Below, in pieces: positions 21,948-31,639 of a stretch of 64,000 nt of DNA (its first letter is position 1; each line of letters starts with the position of its first letter). The DNA is taken from contig JAHBZZ010000003.1 of NCBI GenBank assembly GCA_019635215.1, positions 62,001 through 126,000 on the forward strand. Direction: 5' to 3'. The position numbers and the translations under genes are program-made. The notes beneath the pieces are model-generated. The model had not been told where the DNA came from. It searched no databases and saw only the letters and a program-made list of their open reading frames with translations. The DNA is from Nitrosomonas sp. GTDB lineage: Bacteria; Pseudomonadota; Gammaproteobacteria; Burkholderiales; Nitrosomonadaceae.

Positions 21948-23933
21948 ATGACTCTGTGCCCCAAAACACCGGAAAAAGACACACCCGAAGCTCTAGGATT
22001 TGAAAAACAGAAAATGATCGCCTGGTTTGATCCGGGCGTATTATCACGATCCGCATTACAAGCCCTGCTGGCTGATATATTCGGCCGATATGCCGATAAT
22101 CGCGAAATTCAGGCCGCGTTCCGGCTCGACGATCCTCCATATACGGATTTATCCGATAAGAAGGAAATCTGGTTTGATTATATTGCCGATTTGGGGGATG
22201 GATGGAATTCGACCTATACCATGGCGCGTTTGCTGGCTGAACGACGCCTGATGCTCACAGAAGCGGGCAATGGTAAACGCTATGACACCCAACGCGGTGA
22301 CTTTCTGGTCATGGGCGGTGATCAAGTCTATCCGGCAGCAGGCAAAGAAGATTACAGCAATCGTTTGGTAGGTCCTTATCGCAGTGCATTGCCATGGGCG
22401 CCTAAAGGCAAGAATCCGCTGCTGTTCGCCATTCCGGGCAATCACGATTGGTATGACGGATTGGCCAGTTTTTCACGGCTATTTCACCATAAGCGTTGGA
22501 TCGGCGGATGGCAGACCCAGCAAACACGCAGCTATTTTGCGATCAAACTGCCGCATGACTGGTGGATATGGGGGATCGATATTCAATTGGGTTCGGATGT
22601 GGATAACGCACAAATTGATTATTTTAAAGACATTGCCCAGAATAGAATGCGCAACGGGTCCAAACTGATCCTGTGTTCCGCCGAACCCAGTTGGGTTTAC
22701 GCGGAATTGGAAGGCTACAAAGCCTACGACAATATGGCGTACTTCGAAAAGCGCGTGATAGAAGACCAAGCGCAAAATTACAAACATCATTTCATGGTTG
22801 GTCTGTCCGGTGACCTGCATACCTATGCGCGTTATGAAGATGCGGGAAATACCGGCAAACAACGATTCATCGCGGGTGGCGGTGGTGCTTATCTCTATCC
22901 CACGCATGATTTGCCGGAAATACTGAACATTCCTCAGATGACGGATAGTCCTCCCACTGTGGTTATTGAAAAATTTCATATCGGAAATAAGACGCGCCAG
23001 CCTGATGGCTATGCTGAAAATGCATCCGGCAATCCGGCTTTTTTTCCTGACCGCAACCAGTCCCGCAGCATTGCGGACAACTGCCTGCTATTTCCTTTTA
23101 AGAATCGATGGTTTTGCCTGCTCGCCGGTTCCATGTATTTTCTGATCGCCTGGATACTGGACAGTGTTGCACGATCACTGGGTGCCGGTCTGTTTGAAAC
23201 GATCAAAACTGAAGGACTGACAAATACGGTTGATATTCTGTCTTTTAGCGTCATCGGCTGGGCGCTGGCCTGGATATTCAAAATGTGCATCAGCAGTCCG
23301 GGTGTTGCCTTGCTGCTCGGCGCAATCATCTGGGGGCTGTTTCAATTTGCCAAACAGGGAATCACCGTTTTTAAACAAATAACGCCACCCCCGCAATCAG
23401 AGAACCATCAATCGAATGAAACGATACGTACAGTTGATCAAACACGTTCGAGGGCAATACGGATGTCATTCGCGGTCGCGCATTTTGCCATGCTTTTTAC
23501 CACGTTTGTGTTTACACTGCTGATCACACTGAGGGTACTCGAGTGGAGCCAAACAGACAATTTCTTTCTATTCATGGCATGCATGATTCTCATTGGCGGT
23601 TTTTTCGGCGGCGCGGTCATGGGTATTTATTTGTGGCTCAGCAACAGTTTCTTCGGCGCACACAGCAACGAAGTCTTTTCCTGCCAGAGTATTCCAGATT
23701 ACAAAAACTTTCTGCGGTTGCATATCGACAAGAAAGGCGGATTGACGATTTATCCGGTGGGCGTGAATAAAGTGTGTTCAGACTGGACACTCAATAAAGC
23801 AGCGAAAGATGGTGCTGCGTGGTTTGAACCCAAGAATGGAAAAATCCATCAATTCGCACATCTGATAGAAACACCTATTACCGTCAAGCGAAAGAAACCG
23901 TCATCCTTATTAGACTGGTTGCTTCCGAAATAA
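21948..23933 (+). CDS. Large membrane-bound metallophosphoesterase
   Basis: 661 residues. Residues about 110-370 form a calcineurin-like phosphoesterase domain: FLVMGGDQVYP (metal-binding Asp), IPGNHDWYDG (the GNHD motif) and GLSGDLHTYARYE (the late GDxH motif). Residues about 385-580 contain about five hydrophobic segments, and a soluble C-terminal region of about 80 residues follows. The substrate is unknown. Standalone proteins of this kind, with a phosphoesterase head on a membrane tail, are found across environmental proteobacteria. Start at ATG behind CTGGAG. Read divergently from murA. Confidence 0.82.
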   Translation: MTLCPKTPEKDTPEALGFEKQKMIAWFDPGVLSRSALQALLADIFGRYADNREIQAAFRLDDPPYTDLSDKKEIWFDYIADLGDGWNSTYTMARLLAERRLMLTEAGNGKRYDTQRGDFLVMGGDQVYPAAGKEDYSNRLVGPYRSALPWAPKGKNPLLFAIPGNHDWYDGLASFSRLFHHKRWIGGWQTQQTRSYFAIKLPHDWWIWGIDIQLGSDVDNAQIDYFKDIAQNRMRNGSKLILCSAEPSWVYAELEGYKAYDNMAYFEKRVIEDQAQNYKHHFMVGLSGDLHTYARYEDAGNTGKQRFIAGGGGAYLYPTHDLPEILNIPQMTDSPPTVVIEKFHIGNKTRQPDGYAENASGNPAFFPDRNQSRSIADNCLLFPFKNRWFCLLAGSMYFLIAWILDSVARSLGAGLFETIKTEGLTNTVDILSFSVIGWALAWIFKMCISSPGVALLLGAIIWGLFQFAKQGITVFKQITPPPQSENHQSNETIRTVDQTRSRAIRMSFAVAHFAMLFTTFVFTLLITLRVLEWSQTDNFFLFMACMILIGGFFGGAVMGIYLWLSNSFFGAHSNEVFSCQSIPDYKNFLRLHIDKKGGLTIYPVGVNKVCSDWTLNKAAKDGAAWFEPKNGKIHQFAHLIETPITVKRKKPSSLLDWLLPK

Positions 23934-23979
23934 CGGGTTACGGCTGAAATTTGACTGCCTGGATGACGGCTGAGGTTTA

Positions 23980-24110
23980 ACAAGCTGTCGAAAAATGTGA
24001 TCGAGGCAGCCAAAACAGGTGAAAAAGCGGAGTTTATAGGTGATAAATGAGCATTTTGAGTCTGTTTTTAACGCCGCAGCGGCAACGCAGATAATTTTTC
24101 AACAGCTTGT
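23980..24110. repeat. Small palindromic (MITE-like) element, copy 1
   Basis: 131-bp element bounded by a 17-bp inverted repeat with one mismatch (acaagctgtcgaaaaat at 23980-23996, matched at 24094-24110). Its interior carries gaaaaagcggagttt (24021-24035) and taaatgagcatttt, both also found in the element at 32251-32391, while the ends differ from that copy. No coding capacity. It sits between the metallophosphoesterase stop and ridA, and creates a false upstream extension of the ridA reading frame. Confidence 0.7.
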
Positions 24111-24174
24111 GAATGATGATAAGCTGCCACATTTTACAATACATGTAGCCAACCCATCATACACAGGAGAATCC

Positions 24175-24564
24175 ATGAGCAAACAAATCATCCAGACACC
24201 TGATGCGCCTGCGGCTATTGGCACTTATTCCCAGGCGATAAAGGTCAGTGGCGGTGAGACAGTTTATCTTTCAGGGCAAATCGGCCTTGACGCATCGACC
24301 ATGCAAATGGTGAATGGCATTGAAGCGCAGATCCAGCAGGTCTTTCTGAACCTCAAAGCAGTTGCGGCGGCAAGTGGTGGAAGTCTGAACGATATCGTGA
24401 AACTGAATATTTTTCTGACCGATCTAACGCATTTTGCACGGGTCAATGAAATCATGGCCACGTATTTCGAACAACCGTACCCGGCACGCGCCGCAATTGG
24501 TGTCAAAGAGCTGCCGCGCGGCGCGCTGGTCGAGATGGATGCGGTAATGGTGCTGCAAGGCTAG
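24175..24564 (+). CDS. ridA: RidA family enamine/imine deaminase
   Basis: 129 residues, the usual length. RidA hydrolyses reactive 2-aminoacrylate and related imines released by PLP enzymes. The family pattern is clear: [41 protein letters not shown], and the signature [20 protein letters not shown] with the active-site arginine. The ATG at 24175 has CAGGAGA just upstream; the frame continues upstream to 24040 but only through the palindromic element. 41 bp separate it from recG, so the two are probably co-transcribed. Confidence 0.96.
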   Translation: MSKQIIQTPDAPAAIGTYSQAIKVSGGETVYLSGQIGLDASTMQMVNGIEAQIQQVFLNLKAVAAASGGSLNDIVKLNIFLTDLTHFARVNEIMATYFEQPYPARAAIGVKELPRGALVEMDAVMVLQG

Positions 24565-24605
24565 CGCACCGCGCTGCGTAACCACGGATCGTCCGTGCAA
24601 CGGAC

Positions 24606-26723
24606 ATGTTGATCGCTATGCCCGATGCAGTTGATACATCCCCCAATGCGCCCGATCTGCCCGATGCAGCGATTACAGCGCTGACCCAGAGTAAAAAAAC
24701 GCTGGAAAAACTGCTGCGGCTCGGCATCTGTACTGAAATGGACCTGGTGTTGCATTTACCGCTGCGCTACGAAGACGAAACACATGTATTTCCGATCAAC
24801 AACGCGCCAGAAGGCAAAGCTGTGCAGATTGAAGGCGTCATCGTACATACCGAGGTACTGTTAAAACCGCGGCGTCAACTGGTTTGCCAGGTTGAAGATG
24901 GCAGTGGCAGTTTGTGCATGCGCTTTCTGAATTTTTACGGCAATCAAATCACAGCGTATGCCGCAGGTAAGCGCGTACGACTGTTTGGTGAGATCCGTCA
25001 CGGCTTCTTCGGCGCGGAAATGGTGCACCCGAAATGCCGGGTGATCACCCAAAACGAACCGTTGTCCGATGCCATGACACCGGTTTATCCGGTAACCGCC
25101 GGATTACACCAGCAAACCCTCAGCAGACTGATCAATCGGGTGCTGAACAGTCCGCATGCCCCATCACTGTTGTCCGAAACATTGCCAGCCGGCATTATTC
25201 AGCGCATTCGACTGCCCGGCTTCCGGGAAAGCCTGCAGACGCTGCACCATCCACCGCCGGAAACAGTGGCCGCTTCGCTGCAAAACCGCACACATCCGGC
25301 CTGGCAACGCATCAAATTCGATGAATTACTCGCGCAGCAGCTGTCGATGCGGCTGCATTACCGTCAGCGCCGCAGCCGCAGAGCGCCGCGTCTGGGTCGC
25401 CATCCGCCTTTACATGACGCTTTCATGGCGCAGTTACCGTTCCGACTGACACAGGCGCAGAATCGCGTGATTGCGGAAATCAGCCATGATTTGGATTCGG
25501 ATCATCCCATGCAGCGCCTGTTGCAGGGTGATGTCGGCAGCGGAAAAACTGTCGTGGCCGCTATTGCCGCGTTACAGGCGATCGCCAATGGCTATCAGGC
25601 AGCAATCATGGCGCCGACCGAAATCCTTGCCGAACAGCATTTTCAGAAATTAAGCGCCTGGTTCGCACCCATGCAAATACCGGTGGCTTGGTTGTCGGGC
25701 AGTCAGAAGAAGAAAGACCGCCAGACTGCGCTCGCCGCTATTGAATCCGGCACAGCCATGCTCGCCGTCGGCACGCATGCGCTGTTTCAGGATCAAGTCA
25801 ATTTTCACCGATTCGGACTGGCGGTTATCGACGAACAGCACCGTTTCGGCGTACACCAGCGCCTGGCATTACGCATGAAAGGCATGCCGGCGTCAGCGCA
25901 GGCGCCGCACCAATTGATGATGAGCGCCACGCCGATTCCGCGCACATTATCAATGAGCTATCTTGCCGATCTGGATATGTCGGTGATTGATGAATTGCCG
26001 CAGGGCAGGTCGCCAGTGGTCACCAAATTGGTCGCCGACAGCCGCCGCGACGAAGTGATCGAACGCATTCTGCACGTGTGCAAGCAGGGCAGACAGGTTT
26101 ACTGGGTGTGTCCGCTGATCGAAGAATCGGAAACACTACAATTGCAGACCGCAATGGAAACGTATGAAACACTGTGCAAAACATTTTCCGGCCTGCGGAT
26201 CGGTCTGGTGCACGGGCGGCTTGCCGCACAGGAAAAAACCGGTGTCATGACACAGTTCAAGCACGGCGATATTCAACTGCTGGTCGCGACAACGGTCATC
26301 GAAGTCGGCGTCGATGTGCCCAATGCCTCGCTGATGGTGATCGAAAACGCGGAACGCATGGGATTGTCGCAATTGCATCAATTGCGCGGGCGCGTCGGGC
26401 GCGGCGCGGATGCCAGTGTATGTATCCTGATGTACCAAAAACCGCTGTCCGAGATCGCCCGCAAGCGCCTGAGAATCATTTTTGAACTCAGCGATGGTTT
26501 TGAAATTGCGCGTCAGGATCTACATTTACGCGGGCCGGGGGAATTTCTCGGTGCGCGGCAGAGCGGTATTCCGATGTTGCGCTTTGCCGACCTGGAACGG
26601 GACGGCGCGTTATTGACCGCCGCGCAGGCGGTCGCCGATGAAATGCTCAATCATTACCCGGATCGGGCACAACAACACATTCATCGATGGCTGGGTCAGA
26701 AAACCGAATATCTGCGCGTTTAA
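24606..26723 (+). CDS. recG: ATP-dependent DNA helicase RecG
   Basis: 705 residues, full length. RecG reverses stalled forks and branch-migrates Holliday junctions. The N-terminal wedge/OB domain spans about 60-160. The helicase core has Walker A in LLQGDVGSGKTVVAA (near residue 308), the DEQH box in VIDEQHRFG, motif III MSATPIPRTL, and motif VI QLHQLRGRVGRG. A second start at 24618 would shorten it by four residues. Confidence 0.97.
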   Translation: MLIAMPDAVDTSPNAPDLPDAAITALTQSKKTLEKLLRLGICTEMDLVLHLPLRYEDETHVFPINNAPEGKAVQIEGVIVHTEVLLKPRRQLVCQVEDGSGSLCMRFLNFYGNQITAYAAGKRVRLFGEIRHGFFGAEMVHPKCRVITQNEPLSDAMTPVYPVTAGLHQQTLSRLINRVLNSPHAPSLLSETLPAGIIQRIRLPGFRESLQTLHHPPPETVAASLQNRTHPAWQRIKFDELLAQQLSMRLHYRQRRSRRAPRLGRHPPLHDAFMAQLPFRLTQAQNRVIAEISHDLDSDHPMQRLLQGDVGSGKTVVAAIAALQAIANGYQAAIMAPTEILAEQHFQKLSAWFAPMQIPVAWLSGSQKKKDRQTALAAIESGTAMLAVGTHALFQDQVNFHRFGLAVIDEQHRFGVHQRLALRMKGMPASAQAPHQLMMSATPIPRTLSMSYLADLDMSVIDELPQGRSPVVTKLVADSRRDEVIERILHVCKQGRQVYWVCPLIEESETLQLQTAMETYETLCKTFSGLRIGLVHGRLAAQEKTGVMTQFKHGDIQLLVATTVIEVGVDVPNASLMVIENAERMGLSQLHQLRGRVGRGADASVCILMYQKPLSEIARKRLRIIFELSDGFEIARQDLHLRGPGEFLGARQSGIPMLRFADLERDGALLTAAQAVADEMLNHYPDRAQQHIHRWLGQKTEYLRV

Positions 26724-26909
26724 GTGTTTAGAATCACGGCTTGCATCATGCAGTGTTACCCCGCTAAGACTACCGGACTATTGTATAATGTGCGTTTTTA
26801 CCCGAAGCCGGTTTGCGGCTTTGCCTGGGCAATATCCATTAATGATGTCTTGCCATAGTGCTGGTTGCCACATGCGGCATATTAATTCCTTTATCATCGT
26901 ATCGCTGAC

Positions 26910-27452
26910 ATGAACACCGCACATCCGCAGGCGTGGCTGCCGGCCATAAGCGCCGTTTCTCCTCAAATTCGTTTCTGGCTGCAGGATCGTGGTTCACTGA
27001 CGCGCCGCATTCAGGAGCGCTGCACTCGGTTTTATGTGGAGCCCGTTTTTCAGCAGCTGACCCGTGTTTATGAAGACGAATGGATTCAAATGAAATTGCG
27101 CCGCGATGAGCTCGCCATGGTGCGCGAAGTATATCTGTATTGCTGTGACAAACCCGTGGTATTCGCACATTCGGTTATTCCACGCCAGGGCCTGCGTGGT
27201 GCATGGCGGGCATTGAGCAGTCTTGGTAATCGGTCACTCGGCAGCATGCTGTTTAAAAACCCGAAAATCAAACGCACCCCGCTTGAATTCAAAAAAGTCA
27301 GCAGCGGCCATTTCCTGTATGACCGGGCTGTCACACGATTAGCCGTTCTGCCCGCCGATCTATGGGCACGGCGTTCGCTGTTTACGCTGCAAGGTCAGTC
27401 TATTCTGGTGACTGAAGTTTTTTTACCCGGCATTTCAAATTTAAAATTGTAA
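26910..27452 (+). CDS. ubiC: Chorismate lyase
   Basis: 180 residues. UbiC splits chorismate to 4-hydroxybenzoate and pyruvate, the entry step to ubiquinone. The pattern REVYLYCCDKPVVFAHSVIP and the arginine and glutamate near ARRSLFTLQG...VTEVFLP fit the family. Its stop shares one base with the ubiA start (TAATG), and the three genes ubiC-ubiA-ubiD lie in order. Confidence 0.93.
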   Translation: MNTAHPQAWLPAISAVSPQIRFWLQDRGSLTRRIQERCTRFYVEPVFQQLTRVYEDEWIQMKLRRDELAMVREVYLYCCDKPVVFAHSVIPRQGLRGAWRALSSLGNRSLGSMLFKNPKIKRTPLEFKKVSSGHFLYDRAVTRLAVLPADLWARRSLFTLQGQSILVTEVFLPGISNLKL

Positions 27453-28321
27453 TGGTTATCGATCAACCAAGCAGATTCATGATTTATGTGCGCCTGATGC
27501 GTCTCGACAAACCCATCGGTATCCTGTTGTTATTGTGGCCGATGCTCTGGGGGTTGTGGTTTGCCGCAAAGGGTTTTCCCGATTGGCATATTCTGGCGAT
27601 TTTTGTCATGGGCACTATTCTGATGCGTTCCGCCGGTTGTGTAATGAACGATTTCGCCGACCGGAAAATCGATCCGCATGTCGAACGCACCAAGACCCGC
27701 CCGATGGCTATCGGACTGGTCAGTTCCAGGGAAGCGTTGCTGCTCGCGGCAGGTTTGAGCCTGATCGCATTCATTCTGATTCTGCCGCTCAACCTGCTGA
27801 CGATACTGCTGTCCGTGCCCGCTTTATTTCTGGCGGCTTCTTATCCGTTCACCAAACGCTTTTTTGCCATGCCGCAAGCGTATCTCGGCATGGCTTTCAG
27901 CTTCGGCATCCCGATGGCATTCGCCGCGCAGACGGGCGCATTGCCTTTAATTGTCTGGATTCTGATGCTGGCCAATCTGTTTTGGGTGATCGCGTATGAC
28001 ACCGCATACGCCATCGTCGACAAACCCGACGATCTGAAAATCGGCATTAAAACATCCGCAATTACGTTTGGAAAATATGACGTCATGGGCGTCATGGTAT
28101 GCCATGCCTTATTTGTCATCCTCATGGCCTATATCGGGCAGTTGCAATCCATGGGCGTGGCATATTACACCGGATTGTTGACCGCTGCTGGCCTTATGGG
28201 TTATCAATACATGTTGATCCGCAACCGTGATCGGGCGTTGTGCTTCAAAGCGTTTTTGCATAACAATTATGTCGGTATGGCGGTATTTACCGGTATTGCG
28301 CTCGATTTTCTGATTCGGTAA
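27452..28321 (+). CDS. ubiA: 4-hydroxybenzoate octaprenyltransferase
   Basis: 289 residues with about eight transmembrane segments. It prenylates 4-hydroxybenzoate. Both aspartate-rich motifs are visible: NDFADRKIDPHVERTK (first, binding the prenyl diphosphate through Mg) and DTAYAIVDKPDDLKIGIKT (second). The N-terminus MRLDKPIGILLLLWPMLWGL is typical of UbiA. Translationally coupled to ubiC. Confidence 0.97.
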   Translation: MVIDQPSRFMIYVRLMRLDKPIGILLLLWPMLWGLWFAAKGFPDWHILAIFVMGTILMRSAGCVMNDFADRKIDPHVERTKTRPMAIGLVSSREALLLAAGLSLIAFILILPLNLLTILLSVPALFLAASYPFTKRFFAMPQAYLGMAFSFGIPMAFAAQTGALPLIVWILMLANLFWVIAYDTAYAIVDKPDDLKIGIKTSAITFGKYDVMGVMVCHALFVILMAYIGQLQSMGVAYYTGLLTAAGLMGYQYMLIRNRDRALCFKAFLHNNYVGMAVFTGIALDFLIR

Positions 28322-28339
28322 TTTTCATGCTATGAGACT

Positions 28340-29803
28340 ATGAAATACAAAGATCTTCGTGATTTTATCGCGCAACTCGAGGCCATTGGCGAACTCAAAC
28401 GTATTCCGGTCGAAGTCGATCCCCGGCTCGAAATGACCGAAATCTGCGACCGCATCCTGAAAGCCGAAGGCCCGGCAATCTTGTTCGAAAAACCGAAAGG
28501 CCACAATATACCGGTGCTCGGTAACCTGTTCGGCACACCCAAGCGGGTCGCCATGGGCATGGGGCAGACATCGGTCGAAGCGCTGCGCGAAGTCGGCAAG
28601 CTGCTGGCGTATCTGAAAGAACCCGATCCACCGAAAGGACTGAAGGACGCGTGGGACAAACTGCCGGTGCTCAAGCAGGTCTTGAACATGGCACCCAGGG
28701 TGTTGAGCAGCGCGCCATGCCAGGAAATCATCCGGGAAGGCGACCAGGTTGATCTTGGTCAAATTCCGGTACAGATCTGCTGGCCCGGCGATGTTGCGCC
28801 GCTGATCACCTGGGGACTGACAGTCACGCGCGGACCGAACAAAACCCGCCAGAATCTCGGCATTTACCGTCAGCAGGTCATCGCACCGAATAAAGTGATT
28901 ATGCGCTGGCTGGCGCATCGCGGCGGCGCGCTCGATTTCCGCGACTTCTGCCTGAGAAATCCCGGCCAGCCGTATCCGGTCGCCGTTGCACTGGGCGCTG
29001 ACCCGGCAACCATACTCGGCGCGGTAACGCCAGTACCTGACACGCTGAGCGAATATCAGTTCGCCGGACTGCTGCGCGGCTCCAAAACTGAAGTCGTCAA
29101 ATGCCTCGGCAACGACCTTCAAGTACCCGCGAGCGCTGAAATCGTGCTCGAAGGCGCGATCTATCCCGATGAAACCGCACTCGAAGGCCCATACGGCGAC
29201 CACACCGGCTACTACAACGAACAAGAAACCTTTCCGGTATTCACCATCGAACGTATCACGATGCGCCGCGATCCGATCTATCATTCCACCTACACGGGCA
29301 AACCGCCCGACGAACCGGCGATTCTCGGCGTGGCGTTGAACGAAGTGTTCGTACCGCTTCTGCAGAAGCAATTTCCCGAAATCACCGATTTCTACCTGCC
29401 GCCCGAAGGCTGCTCGTACCGCATGGCGGTGGTCAGCATGAAAAAACAGTACGCCGGACACAGCAAACGCGTGATGTTCGGCGTCTGGAGCTTCCTGCGC
29501 CAGTTTATGTACACCAAATTCATCATCGTCACCGACAACGACATCGATATCCGTGACTGGAAAGAAGTCATTTGGGCGATTACTACCCGCGTCGACCCCG
29601 TGCGCGATACCCTCATCGTCGAAAATACCCCGATCGATTACCTCGACTTCGCCAGCCCGATTTCAGGACTCGGCGGAAAAATGGGACTCGATGCCACGAA
29701 TAAATGGCCGGGCGAAACCATTCGTGAGTGGGGAACGCCGATTGTGATGGATAATGCGGTTAAACAGAAGGTGGATGCGATGTGGGAGGGGTTGGGACTG
29801 TAA
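28340..29803 (+). CDS. ubiD: UbiD family decarboxylase (3-polyprenyl-4-hydroxybenzoate)
   Basis: 487 residues, normal length. It removes the carboxyl group from prenylated hydroxybenzoate using prenylated FMN made by UbiX. Seen motifs are [20 protein letters not shown] at the start, [10 protein letters not shown], the conserved [15 protein letters not shown] stretch, and the ARG-GLU-rich core around residues 170-290. ubiX is not in the window. 18 bp after ubiA. Confidence 0.97.
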   Translation: MKYKDLRDFIAQLEAIGELKRIPVEVDPRLEMTEICDRILKAEGPAILFEKPKGHNIPVLGNLFGTPKRVAMGMGQTSVEALREVGKLLAYLKEPDPPKGLKDAWDKLPVLKQVLNMAPRVLSSAPCQEIIREGDQVDLGQIPVQICWPGDVAPLITWGLTVTRGPNKTRQNLGIYRQQVIAPNKVIMRWLAHRGGALDFRDFCLRNPGQPYPVAVALGADPATILGAVTPVPDTLSEYQFAGLLRGSKTEVVKCLGNDLQVPASAEIVLEGAIYPDETALEGPYGDHTGYYNEQETFPVFTIERITMRRDPIYHSTYTGKPPDEPAILGVALNEVFVPLLQKQFPEITDFYLPPEGCSYRMAVVSMKKQYAGHSKRVMFGVWSFLRQFMYTKFIIVTDNDIDIRDWKEVIWAITTRVDPVRDTLIVENTPIDYLDFASPISGLGGKMGLDATNKWPGETIREWGTPIVMDNAVKQKVDAMWEGLGL

Positions 29804-30025
29804 TCAGCCTGATCAGGCTAGCTTAGGGCAGTTTTGTATTAAGTGCTTATACCCCTTTCTCAATAGCATTCACTTTTCTACATGATTCCGCAATCCTGGG
29901 AATTATTCCGTCAGTTCGTTGACAATAAAATAGGCTTTCAGTATATTCGCGTAATAACGATGTTACGCGCCCGCGGTTCCAGTTAAACCTTACCTTTGAA
30001 TATATCTGCCTGAACTTACAAAAGT

Positions 30026-31243
30026 ATGCGCATAGTTGTCACCGGCATGGGTGTCATTTCACCGATTGGTTCCAGTGTTGATCAGTTCTGGAGCTCCGCT
30101 GTCAATGGCCAAGGTGGCATACGCAAAATCACCTGTTTCGATGCATCCGGACACCGTTCGCGTATTGCCGGGGAAATTTCAGATTTTGATCCGAAATCCT
30201 TTCTGTCCGGTAAACAGATCGAACAGACTGACCGTTTCACTCAGCTTGCTTTATATGCCGCCAAAGAAGCCTTGAACGACGCAGGCGATCTTAGCGGTTA
30301 CCCGGCTCGGCGGCTTGCAGTCAGTCTCGGGTCAGGCATGGGGGGATTTTCCACATTTGAATCCTCAGCCATCCGCAAGCTGCAGCATAAATCCGTGCCC
30401 CCATTTACCGTGCCGAGAACCATGGCCAATTCTGCCGCCGCATGGATTGCGGCGCAATATGGCCTGAAGGGCGCCAATCTGACATGCAGTACAGCGTGCT
30501 CCTCCGCTGCCAATGCAATCGGTACGGCACTGGATCTGCTACGCACCGGTAGAGCGGATGCTGTCGTCACCGGCGGTGCTGAAGCCTGCGTTCTGCCACT
30601 GACGATTTCCGGATTTGAAGCATTACATGCATTGTCCACCGGTTTTAATGACGACCCTGAACAGGCATCACGTCCCTTTGCTATCGGCCGCGATGGTTTT
30701 GTCATGGGCGAAGGCGCTGGCATTCTGGTTCTGGAAAAGGAACAGGACGCAATACAACGTGGTGCAAAAATATACGCCGAAATCGCCGGTTACGGCTGTA
30801 CCTGCGATGCGGCGCATATTGTCGCGCCGGATATCGACGGACAAGTGGCGGCGATGCAGGCTGCCATTGAAGATGCACACATTACGCCTGATGCCGTTGA
30901 CTACATCAACGCGCACGCAACGTCCACGCCACTCGGCGACATTGTTGAAACCAGGGCCATCAAACAGCTGTTCGGTGATCATGCCTATACACTCGCCATC
31001 AGCGCTACCAAGTCACTGGTCGGTCACACGATCGGCGCATCCGCAGCGCTCGGCAGCATCGCCACCATTATGACACTGAGTACCGGCACCATTCACCCGA
31101 CCATCAATTTAGCTACCCCCGATCCCGAATGCGATCTGAATTATGCTCCCAATACAGCTTTGCATAAGGCAGTCAGAATCGGTTTATGTAACGCTTTCGG
31201 ATTTGGCGGTAACAATGCCACACTCGTTTTCAAAACCTACTGA
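30026..31243 (+). CDS. Beta-ketoacyl-ACP synthase (FabF-like)
   Basis: 405 residues. Condensing enzyme with an intact Cys-His-His triad: C158 in CSTACSSAANAIG, H297 in NAHATSTPLGD and H334 in KSLVGHTIGASAALG. This is the KAS II pattern. It is followed 16 bp later by an acyl carrier protein gene, but no ketoreductase, dehydratase or acyltransferase genes are near, so it is not the main fatty-acid synthesis cluster. It probably elongates a dedicated acyl chain on its own carrier protein. Start ATG has weak ribosome site. Confidence 0.93.
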   Translation: MRIVVTGMGVISPIGSSVDQFWSSAVNGQGGIRKITCFDASGHRSRIAGEISDFDPKSFLSGKQIEQTDRFTQLALYAAKEALNDAGDLSGYPARRLAVSLGSGMGGFSTFESSAIRKLQHKSVPPFTVPRTMANSAAAWIAAQYGLKGANLTCSTACSSAANAIGTALDLLRTGRADAVVTGGAEACVLPLTISGFEALHALSTGFNDDPEQASRPFAIGRDGFVMGEGAGILVLEKEQDAIQRGAKIYAEIAGYGCTCDAAHIVAPDIDGQVAAMQAAIEDAHITPDAVDYINAHATSTPLGDIVETRAIKQLFGDHAYTLAISATKSLVGHTIGASAALGSIATIMTLSTGTIHPTINLATPDPECDLNYAPNTALHKAVRIGLCNAFGFGGNNATLVFKTY

Positions 31244-31259
31244 TTGATGAGAAAACCTA

Positions 31260-31523
31260 ATGACCACAGAAAATATTGAAGAAAAAATCATCGTATTCAT
31301 TGCCTCTAAAGTTGAGAACGTAGATCCCGCGACGATTAACAGATCCTCCGATTTCGAATCACTGGGCCTGGATTCCATGGATAGAGTGCAGCTTTTGTTT
31401 GATGCTGAAGAAATCTTCGGCGTGACATTCGACGATGAAGAAGTGAAAAATTTCAGTTGCGTGGGGGATATCGTCGACTACATCAGCAAGCATCATTCCG
31501 CAGACCAATCGCCCGAAGCGTAG
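31260..31523 (+). CDS. Acyl carrier protein (paired with the ketosynthase)
   Basis: 87 residues. The phosphopantetheine site is S39 in LGLDSMDRVQLLFDAEE, and the strongly acidic four-helix pattern is typical. The C-terminus (SADQSPEA) is an extra tail. It pairs with the ketosynthase immediately upstream and differs from housekeeping AcpP (which has DSLDTVEL), so it is a specialised carrier. Confidence 0.92.
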   Translation: MTTENIEEKIIVFIASKVENVDPATINRSSDFESLGLDSMDRVQLLFDAEEIFGVTFDDEEVKNFSCVGDIVDYISKHHSADQSPEA

Positions 31524-31639
31524 CGCCTGTCATTACAGACTGATCGCGCCTCTGAATCAGGTTTCAATACCATTATCCACCGGATTTTACGCGTACCTTG
31601 TTTTGTTTCAAACTTTGAATTTTTAGAAGGCCCCCAAAT

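Noticed and set aside
24040-24174. 45-codon upstream extension of ridA
   Set aside because: It reads through the palindromic element; the ATG at 24175 has a ribosome site and gives the normal RidA length.
28325-29461. 378-codon open frame on the minus strand
   Set aside because: It lies wholly antisense to ubiD, reads as a mirror of that gene's codon bias (many H, Q, R), and has no recognisable domain.
29806-29819. 14-bp perfect palindrome agcctgatcaggct after ubiD
   Set aside because: It has no loop and no T-run, so it is not a convincing terminator; a single site is too little to call an operator.
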